A stretch of 64,000 bases of DNA from Plasmodium brasilianum (lineage: Eukaryota; Apicomplexa; Aconoidasida; Haemosporida; Plasmodiidae). Where the stretch lies: assembly GCF_023973825.1 (NCBI RefSeq), contig NC_090125.1:1361501-1425500 (forward strand), read 5' to 3'. Every line of letters starts with the position of its first letter. Within the stretch, counting starts at the first letter, position 1. The notes beneath the pieces are model-generated. The model saw only the letters and a program-made list of their open reading frames with translations. It ran no database searches and was not told the DNA's origin. Position numbers and translations under genes: made by a program. Positions 1-13,292 of this stretch are shown here, in pieces.

Positions 1-598
1 GTTCCAAGTACTTCAATCTTTGATAACAAAAACTTTTGCATGCAGGATCTTGAACAGCTATCATTATTTCCTCAATGGACAACAGAAATTCCTCAGTCGT
101 TTTTATGCCCCAGGCCCCCGCTAACTTATTTTCTTCGGTGCACTCTTCTTTTTCTGCAAAGGGGAAATGAAGTCATATAATTAAGCGGAAACCTACTATG
201 TTACATGTGTATGCGGCAAGCTATTACGTTACATATATATATATACGTACGTATGTATGTATGTATATATGTGCCAGTTCGCGCGTGAGAATGGACAATC
301 GCACAATGCACAGCAATGAATGTGCACTGTTATCTTACTTTTAGGTCCTTGATCAGTGTTTGCATCCCAGTGAACGTAAAAAATCCCATCAACAAAATTA
401 ATAAAAGCATTGCATTTTTTTAAAATAACAACATTGTTAGGGTTATATAAAGGTTCAGAAGACTCAGTTTTATAAGGATTTTTTTGTTTATTATATTCTA
501 ATGTTCTCCTATTATCAATTAATGGCGTATCAATATCAGGGAAAGTTTTTATAAATTCATCCCTTAAGTTGCATATTCTCAATATTTTCTACGCATAC

Positions 599-630
<32 letters not shown>

Positions 631-1057
631 TGATACGTAACAATATGCATACATTTTTGAGTTCCTTAATTAGTAAAAGATGCTCATCGGAATGGGAATA
701 TAAATGTTGGCACACGAATGTGCACATATATATATATGTATATATGTGCGTATGTATATACGCACTTGTATACGCCAATACGCTACTCCATATTACGTGT
801 TGCTACAATTACGAACGGTATACCTTTGTTACGTCCAGTTCCTCTCTGGGAATGTTACCGGATGAAGATAGAGTAAAGCTGAAACGATTCGAGGATTTCA
901 AATCGGTAAGTCCTTTATTTATTAAAGCATTTTCGTCATATTTTATGTTTGCGTTTGATGAGATCTTCATCATCACTTCGTGCAGAAAGTCCCACCCTTT
1001 TTTTTTTTTTTTTAGCAAAGGTGTATCGGAGTCAGTATTGACACCTGGTCGTTTCAT
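1..1057 (-). CDS. AMPD: AMP deaminase, 5' part (truncated by the left window edge)
   Basis: Purine-salvage enzyme that converts AMP to IMP and ammonia. Four exons fit on the minus strand with matching phases: 1057-824, 682-653, 588-339 and 153-<1. They encode about 222 N-terminal residues. The diagnostic segments are IREKYM-like 'ICNLRDEFIK', the strand pair 'FVDGIFYVHWD', the 'TTEEFLLSIEEI' stretch and 'SFCYQRLKYLE', which correspond in order to the conserved region just before the catalytic TIM barrel of eukaryotic AMP deaminases. The metal-binding and catalytic residues lie outside the window. Exon 2 is only 30 bases (10 codons). The start at 1057 is the first Met of an open first exon; an extra upstream exon cannot be excluded. 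The N-terminal extension is short compared with animal enzymes. Identity is fairly sure from segment order; exon 1 is the least certain part. Confidence 0.82.
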
Positions 1058-2693
1058 TATTACACAACTTTAAAAATGTACACGCACAAGTATATATGCA
1101 CACAAGTATACGCATTTGTTTATTTATACACAGGAACACACGTGTACGCATGCACTTATATATACACATGCGCACACACATCAGCTGCTTTTCTTCAGGT
1201 TAGAGGATCTGCCATCACAAAATTAAAAATGTTTACAGGGGAAGGGCGTAAAATAATAACGTGTACATGTATATATATATATATATGCCTGTGTAAATGC
1301 AAATGTATGAGCATTTTCGGACAAACAAACAGAGAAAACCTTACATATGCACCTGTTAAAAAATGTAAATCCTGGGTATTGATCTTCCAATAAAAATTAA
1401 CTCACTGTTTTAGCGTTATGGTAAGTATATTTTTTACATAATTTTTATGCTTGGTCCTATTTCGATGGAACAATTTTTATTACACCGATTGTTTATTTTT
1501 AATGTGCATAAATCTGTACAGTGTATTTCATCTCCTCTAGTTATTTATTCTGATCATTTACTTTTTAAAGGTCTTTTTTAGGTTATGAAGTTTTTATACA
1601 TATAATATGCGAGTATTCATACTACACAGGAAACGTATATATACAAAAATGCACACATAGCAACAGTGAACAAATAGTGTGTTTTTTTTTTTTTAGCAGA
1701 AAAAACACTTGAAAATGTTAAGGATTACATTAACAGTGTAAGGATATTTAATAAATTTTGCCTGACCTGTACATATTTTATGCCTTTTTATGAACAAAAA
1801 CAAATGAGAACCAAACAAGAAAAAAAAGAAAAAACGATAAAAAAGAAAAAACGAAAAAAAAGAAAAAACGATAAAAAAGAAAAAACGATAAAAAAGAAAA
1901 ATGATAAAAAAGAAAAAACGATAAAAAAGAAAAACGATAAAAAAAAAAAAAAAAAAAAACAAAAAAAAAGAAAAAACGAAAAAAAAAAAAACGATAAAAA
2001 AAAAAAATGAAAAAAAAGAAAAAAAAAGAAAAAAAAAGAAAAATTATTGTAACATAAATATCATGCATGCACATTTATAATTCAACTTTTTACTATTTTG
2101 ATGAACATTGAAGAACAAAAATAAAACCCATTTACAACATTGTTAAAGTACATATATAATATGATTAAATTATATCAAATGAAGAAAAAAAAAAAATTAG
2201 AAAATAAAAAAATAATACTCATACTAAAACAAAAAAACTTTTGCTACGGCATATTTTGTAAATTAAAATTTGAACATCAAGATAGCATAAATTCAGTTGT
2301 TTTCAAAAAAATAATAAAAAGTCATTTTTTACTCTGCAAAAAAATACAAACACTGATTTTATATTTAAATATATTTTAATACGTCACATAAACTACTTGC
2401 ATTATTGAACATTTTACTAGATAGATAAGCGGTTATAATGTTCTGCGCTGAATTTTATGTGTTTATATGCACATGTGTATGTATTTATATATTTTTTTTT
2501 CTTTTTTTCCTTGTGTAAAAGTGTGTGTTAATTTTTCTCCGTTTAGTTCCTGACTTGTACATACAAACAGCAACTAAACTGTATTTCTTAGTCATATGAC
2601 TCCCCCGAATTATTACAATTTGGAAAAGTTATTTACAACTGTAACAACAACATAAATAGTGAAAGGTGTATGTTCCTTTCTGCAGCTTCTTAA
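1058..2693. other. Intergenic region upstream of AMP deaminase
   Basis: No convincing gene seen. It holds TA-rich runs, poly-T tracts and a purine-only tract at about 1800-2043. The short ORFs here are low-complexity or repeat translations. Confidence 0.6.
1800..2043. repeat. Purine-rich imperfect repeat (A-rich with GATAAAAAAG units)
   Basis: About 240 bases almost without pyrimidines on the plus strand except for the T of each GATAAAAA unit. It reads as Lys-rich on one strand and Phe-rich on the other in several frames, which is the signature of a simple repeat and not of a gene. Confidence 0.75.
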
Positions 2694-2813
2694 ATGAATA
2701 AGGAGGGATCTCTACTAGAGTCACAAAAAAAAGAAATGGTCCAAAAAAAAAAGGAAAAGGAAAATTCGAAAAATGAGAACAGTGCCCACATAAATGGGGA
2801 AAATGTGCATATT

Positions 2814-2849
<36 letters not shown>

Positions 2850-3753
2850 TTTATAGGTATGTGACTAAAATGAATTATAATGTGTTGGACCTTGAAACGA
2901 TTATTACAAATATATTAGTCATAGTTACCAATGCAACTATAAATTATTCGTTCATAGCTAACGCCAAAATTTGTGAATACCTATGTTGATGCATACGTAC
3001 GTATAATTCTGTACGTACATATATAAAGGCATTCATCAATTGTAAAATGTAAAAGGATTTATAAAACAAATAAAGCATCCTGTTCACACATTTCAAAAGG
3101 AGAACGAATGAGGGATCATTAAAAAAAAAAATTATTACTTGTTCATACATTTATCATGTCTAATAATTTATTTTAAAAAAAAGAAAAAAAAAATTCTGAC
3201 TTGTTAATGTAAAAACTTCCATATATATATATGTATATATATATACAAAAATTCGATAACTCTCTTTTTGTTTAAAATATCAATCCTGTATACAAGTAAA
3301 AGTTACATTGTTTAGGGGCAAATATATAGAAATAATTCAACAACAATATGTTCGTCATTTTTGAATTTATTAAATATAAATTAACTTGTTAGACCAAAAT
3401 ATTATAAGCAAAAATTAAAGATACCTTTTCTTACAAAAATATGGATATTGCTTTTGCTCACAGGAATGTAAAAAAAGATTTTTTTTTTTTTTTTTTTTTT
3501 TAGTTGTACTGATTCGGATTTTTAGTTTATTCCTTCTTTTTTTTTTTTCTATTTTCTCTTTAGTTTGCATGGAAACAAATATATTTCCATATTTGCGTTC
3601 TTAGCACTTGTCTACTTTTGGCACATTATGTACGTAATGTATGATTTCCTTTTGATTTTACGCAATTTCTTAAGTATTTATTATATATATTTATTCAATA
3701 ACTCCAAAAAAGAAAAAAAAAAAAAAAAAAGAGGCTCGTTATCAAATAGCTAA
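2694..3753 (+). other. Exon-like stretches, possible small unannotated gene
   Basis: Three stretches look more coding than their surroundings. A 37-codon ORF starts at 2694 (MNKEGSLLESQKKEM...) and reaches a GT at 2805. A second open stretch lies near 2885-2989. A hydrophobic 62-codon stretch follows a T-rich acceptor at about 3560 (...ISIFAFLALVYFWHIM...) and ends in a Lys-rich tail and a stop at 3753. I could not join them with consistent phases, so no protein is proposed. Chance ORFs in AT-rich DNA remain a fair alternative. Confidence 0.22.
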
Positions 3754-4460
3754 CACTTCTGTGTAGGATTAAATACCGCAATGAACAATGTAAAAAGGTT
3801 TAAAAATTACCACTTTTTAATTTTGAAATTTCGAGAATTTCATGTATGCCAATTTAAAGAAGGGCGACCTTAATAGTTTGAGAAAATTTTCTCATTTATT
3901 TTTTTCCATTTTGCATTATTTCGCTTTGCTTTACTGCGTTCTGCTTTATTTCGCTTTGCTTTATTTTTATTTTTTTTTTTTTGGAGGGGGGGGCGCATTA
4001 CAGTGAGATGTGTTTCTTTTCGTGTGCCTTATACGGAAATGATGGATATGCTTTACATAGAAATGAAAAATGTCGATTATCAGTTTATATAAAAAAGTAC
4101 TGAAGTTTATGCAATTAAAAAATAAAAAAAATAAGATAAATAATATTAAGTACAAAATATAAAATATAATATATAAATTAAATAATATGAGAAAACATGT
4201 TTTAAGTAAAAAATATAAAATCTTAAATGCAAAATACAATATATTTTATCTATCTAATTTTCAAGTGTCCGCAAACGCTCGTACATCCGTGTATGTAAAC
4301 ATGGGGCACATATATGTGTGATCTCAAAATGAAGAAATCCAAAAGAGAAATTGAAAAAAAAAAAAAAAATAATACCTAAAATATGCAAAATATGCAGAAT
4401 GTGCGGAGTACGCGAAACATACAAAAGTCAATCTTGTGGATGTTAAGAAAATTATTCATA

Positions 4461-4501
<41 letters not shown>

Positions 4502-5118
4502 GATAAACAGATTTGTATTATTTTTACTTTCGTTTGTACCCTCCCTCTTTTTTTAACTGCTAGCATATAAATATGAATATACTCGAAAGACTTTTAAGTA
4601 CTCTTCTTTCGTCATTGCTAATTTAAATTTAGCGCATTCATAAGGTCTATCTCTTTTAATGTACGTACATATATGTATGAATACGAACATATATATGCGT
4701 TTTCCACACGTTTAAATTTGGCCTTTTTTTAAATATCTGAAATTTAGCACGTGTTATTTTCATTTATCTTTTTTTTTTTTTTCCAATTCGCGATAAGCGT
4801 GCATGTGTAATGCGCACACGCGTAGCACGAGCAACACATGCATAGGTATCGTATGCAAGCATAATGCATGAACATGTACATATTTGAGTATACATATGTA
4901 CATATATTTACTTCCATATATTTACATATATACACACATAAATAAGTATATGCAGGTATCACGTTTAAATATATGTATGCATTTATTAACGTATGTACGT
5001 ATGTATGTACGCATGTACGCACGTAAGAATGCATAGGACGGTCCACCGAACCATGCGCGCGCTAGCATGCCATTTTTTAGCATATGCGTAAAGGACGTAT
5101 AAGGAAAGAGTTATCAAA
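3754..5118. other. Intergenic region upstream of the RbAp48-like gene
   Basis: Presumed promoter and 5' UTR of the gene starting at 5119. It contains a TA dinucleotide run at about 4464-4500 and poly-A/T tracts. No gene seen. Confidence 0.6.
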
Positions 5119-6648
5119 ATGATAGACATAATAAGCGAAAAAAACAAAAGCTATGATTTGATGGACTCTTATGAATCTAAAAGTCCAATAGAGAATGAAA
5201 CAAATGAAAATGCAAAGGTAGATATTATTAATGAAAGATATATAATATGGAGGAAAAACACTCCATTTTTATATAGTTCACTTTTAAAAAACAAATTAGA
5301 TTGGCCATCGTTAACAGTTGAATTTTTAGGAAGCGAGAATTCTTTTAAGTCAAAAACCAATTATTTTACAAATAAAATACTTTTAGGTACACACACGTCT
5401 AATCAAGATTCTGAATATGTATACATAGGTGAAATTAAATTTCCATTATATTCTACAAAGGAAGATGTACTACAATATGAGAATTATACAGGTTTTATAA
5501 GTAATAAAAAGAAAAGAAAAGGTCATCCATTACCATCTTTTGAAATAAAAGCAAAACTGTTACATCCAGGTGAAGTGATAAGAGCTACCCATTTACCCAA
5601 TAATTCGTTTTTTATAGTTACACAAACATATAATGGAAATATATTATTATTTGATTATACAAAACATCCTTCATTTCCTTCTGATATATCTACATGTTAC
5701 CCCCAGATGATATTAAAAGGACATACAAGTGAAGGAAGTGGCTTATGCTGGAATATTAATAAAATATATAACAACTGTAGTAATAAAAATACTAATGTAT
5801 TTAATGATGAAAATGAAAATGACGGAACAGAAGGTACTGATGATCCTTCCATGGACGTAAACACTAGTAACCTACTGTTAGCCTCATGTGCATCCGATGG
5901 AAGTATTTGTCTATGGGATATTAACAAAGGAACAAAAAGTAATGAAGTACCAAGGACATATGGTATTAATAAAATTGGAAAAACAGCTGATTATAATATA
6001 AAAATTTATGAAAATACTCCAACTCTAAGTCCTTTATGTACATGGACAAATAAAAATAAAGAAACATCTTTAAATGATGTGTTTTTTCATCCCAAATTTA
6101 ATAATGCCCTTGGTGTGTGTGATGATGAAGGATATATGAGTTTATATGATATAAGAAAAAAATATTTTTTTTCAAAACCTGAAATAAATTTTAAAGATCA
6201 TAACGAACCAATGAATACATTTTCTTTTGATAATTTTTCGGATTATATTTTTTCATGTGGATATACTGATGGATTAATTTCTATATGGGATATGAGATTT
6301 AATAAAGAATCTTTACTTAAAATAGATTATCATACTCAAAGTATTAACAGAATTAAATTTTGCCTGATGCAGTCAGGTGTTTTTGGATCTTGTTCAGACG
6401 ATGGAATTGCTTGTATCTGGGATATTTCTAGAAACTCAGTAAATTATGAACAAGTCAGAAAATTAGATGATGATATTTATAATAACCCCAAAAAAATACC
6501 AAAACAGTTATTGTTTGTTCATGGGGGTCATGTTGGAAGTGTTTATGATATGTCCTGGGCGAACAGCAACACGTTCTTGGTCGCTACTGTTGGGGTCGAT
6601 AACTCGCTGCAAGTGTGGCACATGAATGAACAGTTCATATTTCAGTGA
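5119..6648 (+). CDS. Chromatin assembly factor 1 small subunit / RbAp48-like WD40 histone-binding protein
   Basis: A 509-residue single-exon protein. The N-terminus has the family's histone H4-binding helix region: 'INERYIIWRKNTPFLY' followed by 'LDWPSLTVEFL', matching the RbAp48/MSI1 consensus. Next come 'LGTHTSNQ', the linker 'HPGEVIRATHLP', 'FDYTKHPSFPSD' and WD40 blades ending in WDI/WDM/WHM signatures ('SDGSICLWDI', 'TDGLISIWDM', 'DDGIACIWDI', 'VDNSLQVWHM'). Human RbAp48 has about 425 residues; the extra length is mostly an Asn/Asp-rich loop near residues 215-250 and loops after residue 110. Proteins of this family serve CAF-1 in nucleosome assembly and also sit in histone acetyltransferase, deacetylase and Polycomb complexes, so the partner cannot be named from sequence. 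Nuclear localisation is inferred. Confidence 0.93.
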   Translation: MIDIISEKNKSYDLMDSYESKSPIENETNENAKVDIINERYIIWRKNTPFLYSSLLKNKLDWPSLTVEFLGSENSFKSKTNYFTNKILLGTHTSNQDSEYVYIGEIKFPLYSTKEDVLQYENYTGFISNKKKRKGHPLPSFEIKAKLLHPGEVIRATHLPNNSFFIVTQTYNGNILLFDYTKHPSFPSDISTCYPQMILKGHTSEGSGLCWNINKIYNNCSNKNTNVFNDENENDGTEGTDDPSMDVNTSNLLLASCASDGSICLWDINKGTKSNEVPRTYGINKIGKTADYNIKIYENTPTLSPLCTWTNKNKETSLNDVFFHPKFNNALGVCDDEGYMSLYDIRKKYFFSKPEINFKDHNEPMNTFSFDNFSDYIFSCGYTDGLISIWDMRFNKESLLKIDYHTQSINRIKFCLMQSGVFGSCSDDGIACIWDISRNSVNYEQVRKLDDDIYNNPKKIPKQLLFVHGGHVGSVYDMSWANSNTFLVATVGVDNSLQVWHMNEQFIFQ

Positions 6649-6694
6649 GCGGGGGGCTAATAACGGAGGGGAAAAGAAATAAATACAAACATAA

Positions 6695-6755
<61 letters not shown>

Positions 6756-8330
6756 TACGTATGCTCATATGTGTGAGGAGCAAAGTTAAACGCTGCATTT
6801 CAGAGGAATTATTCAGAAAAATTTATCTTATTAGACAAAACAAGGAAGTAAGCGTGTTCAGTTGAAAAATTGTAAGCTTTTGCCCTAAATCTCATATATA
6901 TTTGAAAATTTGAAAATAAAATTTATTTAAAGCGAGTTATGACTTGACCCACTTAGATATGTGTGTGATGGTTAATTTTTTCCCTTTTTCCCCTTGTTAA
7001 AGCATAAAAGTACGAGCACAATTAGGATTTTTCGTTTTGTTAATGACTTAAGGAGTTGAAAAAATTTCACTTAGAAGTGCAACACATATAGATGTATAAT
7101 ATACTCATGCGCGCATTTGTGTATGTACTTATGCACGCATTTGTGTATGTACTTATGCACGCATTTGTACATGTACTACGGTACGTGTTTATTAATGTGT
7201 TTATATTTGCCCTTGTGTATTCACATGAGTGCGCTTTTTCCTCGCAGCGCACAATTCTAAACCACCATACGTATTTAAAGGAGTTATAATTTATTTACCA
7301 TATATTTATTGCGCATGTTCGCATGTATTATGAGATTATATTGTAATATTGCAAAGGAAAATAATATTATTGGTACCACATATTACGTTACAGATTAGTG
7401 TGCTATATTTATACGGTACCTTTAATACCCAAAAAAAAAAAAAAAAAATTAAATTATTTTATCTTTTTTTATCTTTCCTTTTCCTTTTCATTTTTCTTTT
7501 TATTTTTTTTTTTTCTTTTTCTTTTTCTTTTTCCTTTTCATTTTTTTTTATCTTTTCTTTTTCCTTTTTTCCTTTTTTCCTTTTTTCCATTTTCTCCTTT
7601 TTTTCTTTTTTTTTTTTTTTTTGTGTTTCAGCAAAATAACGTATATTTTTTTAATTTTTAAAAATCTTATGATTTATGAGTTCAACGTTTAATATGTGAT
7701 TTTTTTTTTTTTTTGAAAAATTTCAATTAGAATAGCTTATTTAGACATGTGCGTATGTGTATACATATGTACACATATTATAGGCATATGTGCATGTGAT
7801 TATATGCGCATGTATGTATACGTTTTCATTTCCATTTTACGATTAAAAAATGTAGAAAGCAAATTGTGCACGTCCTCAAAATGTAAAGATAGTGTAAAAT
7901 ATATTTCTGAAAAAAAAAATTTTACGGAACAACAAACAAGCTTATTTTTATTTTTCCTTTTATATGGCATTTAATGTACGACTCTCCAACCTAAAAAGGA
8001 GTTCTGCACACGTTCATAAACTCTTGATTATTACTCTCCCTTATTGCTGTTAGCGACTTGAAAAAATATGGCCCGTGTGCACGTATGTATATATGCGCAT
8101 ATAAAATATATATATATATATATGTATGTATGTATAAACCTATGTATGTGTGCCAGTCTCTTTTAAGTGTGCAATGTGAGAATTTCCTTCATTAATACAT
8201 AGTGTAAATCATTTAATTACAATAGCTTCTTATGCTCGTCTTTTTTTCAGTGCAGCTACGTTTTTGACAATTCGCCTATTGCGCATTTGTTCAGTACATA
8301 CGCATCAGCTATATATGCACTCATATATGA

Positions 8331-8370
<40 letters not shown>

Positions 8371-8475
8371 GTGCGTGTACACACATATACACACAGCGAG
8401 AGTGATATATTGAATACATACCTATGCAGCTCATCTGCATCCCACCTCACGCGTTCATATGTTGAAGTAATTAAG
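6649..8475. other. Intergenic region with repeats
   Basis: Contains a (TA)n run at about 6700-6752, three copies of a 24-base repeat (GCATTTGTGTATGTACTTAT...) at about 7110-7185, a pyrimidine tract at 7455-7622 and another TA run at 8335-8369 just upstream of the next gene. No convincing gene. The ORFs through the pyrimidine tract are Phe/Ser repeats. Confidence 0.6.
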
Positions 8476-9889
8476 ATGGATACAAACGAAAATGATGAAA
8501 ACTTAACAGAAGATGATGACAATGTCAAATATGATAAACCTGAATCACATAAAAATTTCTGGAAGTCGTTTGGTTTAGACAATAAAGCAGGTAAGCTACT
8601 TTATTACCTGTACGGAGAAAGAACAAAAATTAACCCTGATTTAATTAATCCGAAAAGCTTTGTTAAAAAAAAGAAAGAAAAGGAAGAAGAGAATGAAGCC
8701 CAGAAAAAAGGGTCCAGAAAAGTTCAGATAAGCTACCCGTCCTTTAAAAGTTAAAAAATTGGAAGAAAAAATTGAAAAAAAATGGAAAAAACAAAAGTTA
8801 AAAATGGAAAAGAAAACAATTAAAAAAAGAAGAAATTATTTAAAAAAAATGCAGGAAAAATGTGAAAAAAAAGTTAAAACAAAAATGCTGCACATTCAGT
8901 TAGTCTAACTATTTATATATGCACACATGTACAGTAATAAATGAGACTAGTAAACAAAATTAACTGATAGATTTAAGTCTGACCAAGGGAATACCTCCCC
9001 CGCAACTCCACTTAGTAGTATTATTTCTTCATAATAAAGAATGAAGGTTAAAAAATTAACGTAGATTTACCAAGTCGGAGAAGTAAAATATTTACAAATA
9101 CAAATTAGCAATGAACAGAAAAACTGTGAAGTTAAGCTAGATAAAATTTTGAAAAAAAAAAAAAAAAAAAAAAAAAGAATTAACAGTACATGACAAAAAA
9201 TGAACAAAAAATGAACAAAAAAAATGATATTATACAGCAGCGTAGCAAATAATGTTCTTCTAACGTGGCGATGATTCATTTACAACACCATATCTGCACT
9301 AGTTCATTTTTTTTTTTTTTTTCCTAATTTTTCTTGTCTTTTCCTTCTGAAATACCTTCTTTCAGAAAAGAATGAAAAAGAAAATCCCATCGACAAAATA
9401 CCCCATAAAAAGCCATTGTCTAAAATCTTAGAAGAAACGAAAAATTATGAAAGCATAAAAGAAATTCCTATACATATTGGGAAAAATCGAAATGAAGAAA
9501 TAAAAAAATTAAATGAACTTTTTCTTGAGAAACAATGTAAGGTTGTACCACCCAGTTGTGCACCTATAGTCTTAACTGACGAAGAAAGAAAAGAAATTAT
9601 TCAAAGTGCACAAAAAAGATTAACAGGTTTTAGTAATGCCCATAGTAAAGAAGAGAAGATGATGGATGCTCTAAAAAATTATAGATCTGAGTTAATAATT
9701 GAGTTAAATGAAAAGATAAGTCAGTATAAAAGTATTACGTCCAAGGAAAAAACAAATAATTATGTTCTTACTACAAACCCTAGGGAATCAAATGAGTTTG
9801 AGTACAAAAAAATTGAACTCAAGAATGATATTGATCAGTGTAAGGTAAATATAAAAAAAATAGACGACCTTTTAGACTTGTCTAAGTGA
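8476..9889 (+). CDS. Conserved-looking coiled-coil protein of unknown function, two exons
   Basis: Not recognised. Exon 1 is 8476-8749 and exon 2 is 9366-9889. The donor AAAA|GTTAAA leaves one base and the acceptor TTTCAG supplies two, giving 265 residues in one frame. The N-terminus is acidic ([16 protein letters not shown]), followed by '[20 protein letters not shown]', a Lys/Glu-rich stretch near residues 65-80, and a C-terminal half of charged amphipathic helices likely to form a coiled coil ('[17 protein letters not shown]', '[13 protein letters not shown]' at the end). There is no signal peptide or membrane segment. The start at 8476 was chosen because the open frame upstream is a TA-repeat translation. 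The C-terminal helices recall enkurin-type calmodulin-binding tails, but the match is too weak to assign. A further small exon inside the 616-base intron is possible. Confidence 0.75.
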
Positions 9890-12800
9890 TGTACCCCCGC
9901 GGGATACACACTTGCGCATGCATAGGTATGCATATAAGCACATATATACATATACATATATATACACATACATATACATATATATACACATACATATACA
10001 TATATATACACATACATTTACATATACATATACATACATATACATATACATACATATACATATACATATACATACATACATACACATACACATATACATA
10101 CATATACATACACATATACATACATATACATACACATACATATACATACATATATATACACATACGCATATACATACACATATACATACATTCAGATATC
10201 CATATTGTCGCTAGACTTATATATACTGGAAACATTCTTGCTTATAACGTGTAGCTAAAGTGCGCTACGAAAAAACGACAGCTTAAATTTGTGAGATTAA
10301 ATGAATATACATAAGTATACATATTTGTTACATATGTACAAGTAAATGTTTGTGTTTATATCTACTTTTCGCCTAAACAAAGTAACGTAATAACTATTTG
10401 AAAAAAATTAAGCATTCTTGCAATAACTTTATATTTATATCTTTTATAAAAAAAAAAAGAAAAATAGAGGCGCATGTGCACTTTCCAGATTTTTCCTCTT
10501 TTCCTTTTTCTGTGAGGTACTCATGGAGGAAACATATTCCCTCTATGAATGAGAATTGAAAAGTGGAAAAAAAAAAAAGAACGGAAAAAATAAAAAAAAA
10601 ATTAATAAAACAAAAATGAATTAACAAAATTGACTTAACAAAAATGAATTAACAAAATTGAATTAACAAAAATGAATTAACAAAATCGACAAAAAAATCA
10701 AAAGGATTTACAAAAATGGCAAAATTGATAAAATTGACAACAAAATGGAAACAATTTACAAAATCCAGAGTTAAATACTTGAGTAATGCATAATGTGTTA
10801 TGAATAATGCCTTAAGTTTGACATTTTTATTTCCTTTTTTTTTGCTTTCTTTTCGTAGTTTTTTATTTATTTATCTGTACATTTGTTCTTATTCTCCCTC
10901 CCCTCCTCAACCATTTTAAATAGACGTTTTCAAAGTTTAACACACTGCTTTTAAAATGAAAACATCACAAATTTTTATATGTACCCCTAAGGAGTAATAC
11001 CTGTTTATATGTATATATATATTATATGTATGATTAATTTTTTTTTTTTTTTTTATACATAATCACAAGGGGTTATGAATGTGTGAGCAGTACTAAGTGG
11101 AAATATACATGTGTAATTTATTCTTATATCCGCTTAGACACATTTATAAAAATAAAAAGCAGAAATAACAAGGGAAAGAAGGAAAAACAAGGGGAAAAAA
11201 TGAGGGAAAAAAATTATTACCATTTACTAATGTAACTAATTTTTTTTGTTCATTACATTATCTTTTTATCCTCACTAGTAGCATCTTGTAATATTCTTGT
11301 TGTTCCATGAAGTCATGTTTTCAATAAATTTCAAAAAGGAGTTACAACATTTTATTTTTATAACTCTTGTACTTTTTTTTTTTTTTTTTGGATTATCATG
11401 TTGACAGTTTTTCGTTCATATTTTTTTCCATTTCTTTTTTTTTTTTTTTTTTTTGTGATTGAGACCTTCGTTTTAACAGTTTAGTACACTAATTAAACAG
11501 TATCCTCAAATGAAAAAAAGAAAAAATAATAAATAATTAAATACATACATGTATAAGTTTTTTTTTTTTTTTTTTTTTTGTAATAAAGTTTTGAAAAAGA
11601 TCATGCAACTAGTTTTTACACCTTTTATACATATGCATATATATACATACAAACATACAAACGTACAAACATACAAACATACAAACATATATACATATAT
11701 ACATATGTACTTACATACGAACATACATACATACACGCACATATACTTATATTTAATCGTAATATACACTGTTACCACTGGTACGCATTTTTTAAAAGTG
11801 TATATCCGTTCCTTTTTATGTATAAATATTAATTTGATTTCTGTGTGTTAATTTAAACGCTAAATCATTCTAAAACACTGTTTTAAAATAGTAAGAAAGA
11901 ACAACCCGTATTAGTATTTATTTATTTATTTTTTTTTTTTTTTTTTGTTCTTTTATATATTTTTTTATATCTTATGTTCATTTATTTCTCTTTGTTCTCA
12001 TACCTTGCCCCTTCCTTTCTTATATAATTGTATTTAATTATTTTTCGTTATATTTAATTATATTGTATTTTATTATAATATATATTATTATACTACATTT
12101 CATTATACTATGTTTTATTATATTATATCTAATTTAATATTTTTTTTCTGTCTTTTTTTTTTTTCAATCAGTTAGCATATACATATAAATATACACATAT
12201 GAATATACACATATGAATATACACATATGAATATACACATATGAATATACACATATACATACATATATATATGCATGCATGTGTAGAAGCCCATTTTTTC
12301 CGTGCTATTACAGCCAATATGTTATGTATTTAATTTCTTTTCCCTTATTAAGTAGTACATATACACGAGTATGTATCAGTAAGTTTACTTTCCTCAAAGT
12401 AATCCCTTTTTATCTCATGTAACTATAACACGTTTACTTTTTAGTTATTTCAAAAAAAAAAAAAAAAAAAAAAATGTAAAGGGAAGGGAAGAGAAATGTA
12501 CAAGAGGATTTAAGAACGTATTACTCTGTTTTAGACTTGACTTGTGCAGGATATGCAAGTTCATATATAAACATCCAAAACACATATATGTGCAAGTATA
12601 AATGTATATATGCATATATGTCTTTATTTATGTATATATGAATATGTATTCATACATTCATATGCTTATGTTTACACCGAAAAAAACGAACAAGTTAACA
12701 AGTACAACAGTTCATTCATGCTCTACATTACATGTAGAAAATTTTTAAAGGGGTGCCAATTAAAAATATGAACAATTAAATTAAAAAATTGTATATTTTA

Positions 12801-13033
12801 ATTAGTTTCAATTGAAAATGCTCGTTATAATATTAACGTGTAGCTAGCTTTTCGATCTCCTTTCCCTGTTTGTATTTTATTTTACTTCGTTTTATTTTTT
12901 ATTTTATTTTTTTTTTTTTTGCATATAATTTATCATATCATTATCTGCCCTTTCAATAGTTCCGCAGTAGAATCTTTTTCTTTTTTTTTTTTTTTCCCTC
13001 TCAATGATGCGAGGAAAAAGGAGGAAAATAAAA

Positions 13034-13064
<31 letters not shown>

Positions 13065-13292
13065 GTAAATAAATAAATAAGTAAATAAATAAATAAGTAA
13101 ATAAATAATAGTATAATATAGTTCAATAGAGTATACTAGAGTTACATAGGGTAGAACAGAGTTGAACACAGTTACATAAAGTTGACCGGTACACAGGAGA
13201 ACAAAACGGGACAAACCTGAGTAGGACAACCAAAGCAGCATTTGTGAATACAAAATTCGTCAAAACAAATCTTAGTAAAAATATACTATCTA
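9890..13292. other. Intergenic region upstream of myosin F
   Basis: About 3.4 kb without a convincing gene. It holds the TACATA array at 9945-10190, an AATTAACAAAAATG-type repeat at about 10612-10690, a TACAAACA array at about 11645-11690, five copies of a 14-base ATATACACATATGA repeat at about 12185-12258, an AAAT tetramer run at 13030-13108 and many poly-T tracts of 15-25 bases. Confidence 0.6.
9945..10190. repeat. TACATA/TATACA microsatellite array
   Basis: About 250 bases of interleaved TACATA, TATATACACA and CATACA units just downstream of the stop at 9889. All six frames are nearly open, so it generates overlapping spurious ORFs on both strands. Confidence 0.85.

Noticed and set aside
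9886..10254. Overlapping Tyr/Ile/His-rich and Met/Tyr/Val-rich ORFs on both strands
   Set aside because: Both are read-throughs of the TACATA microsatellite, which lacks stops in all frames.
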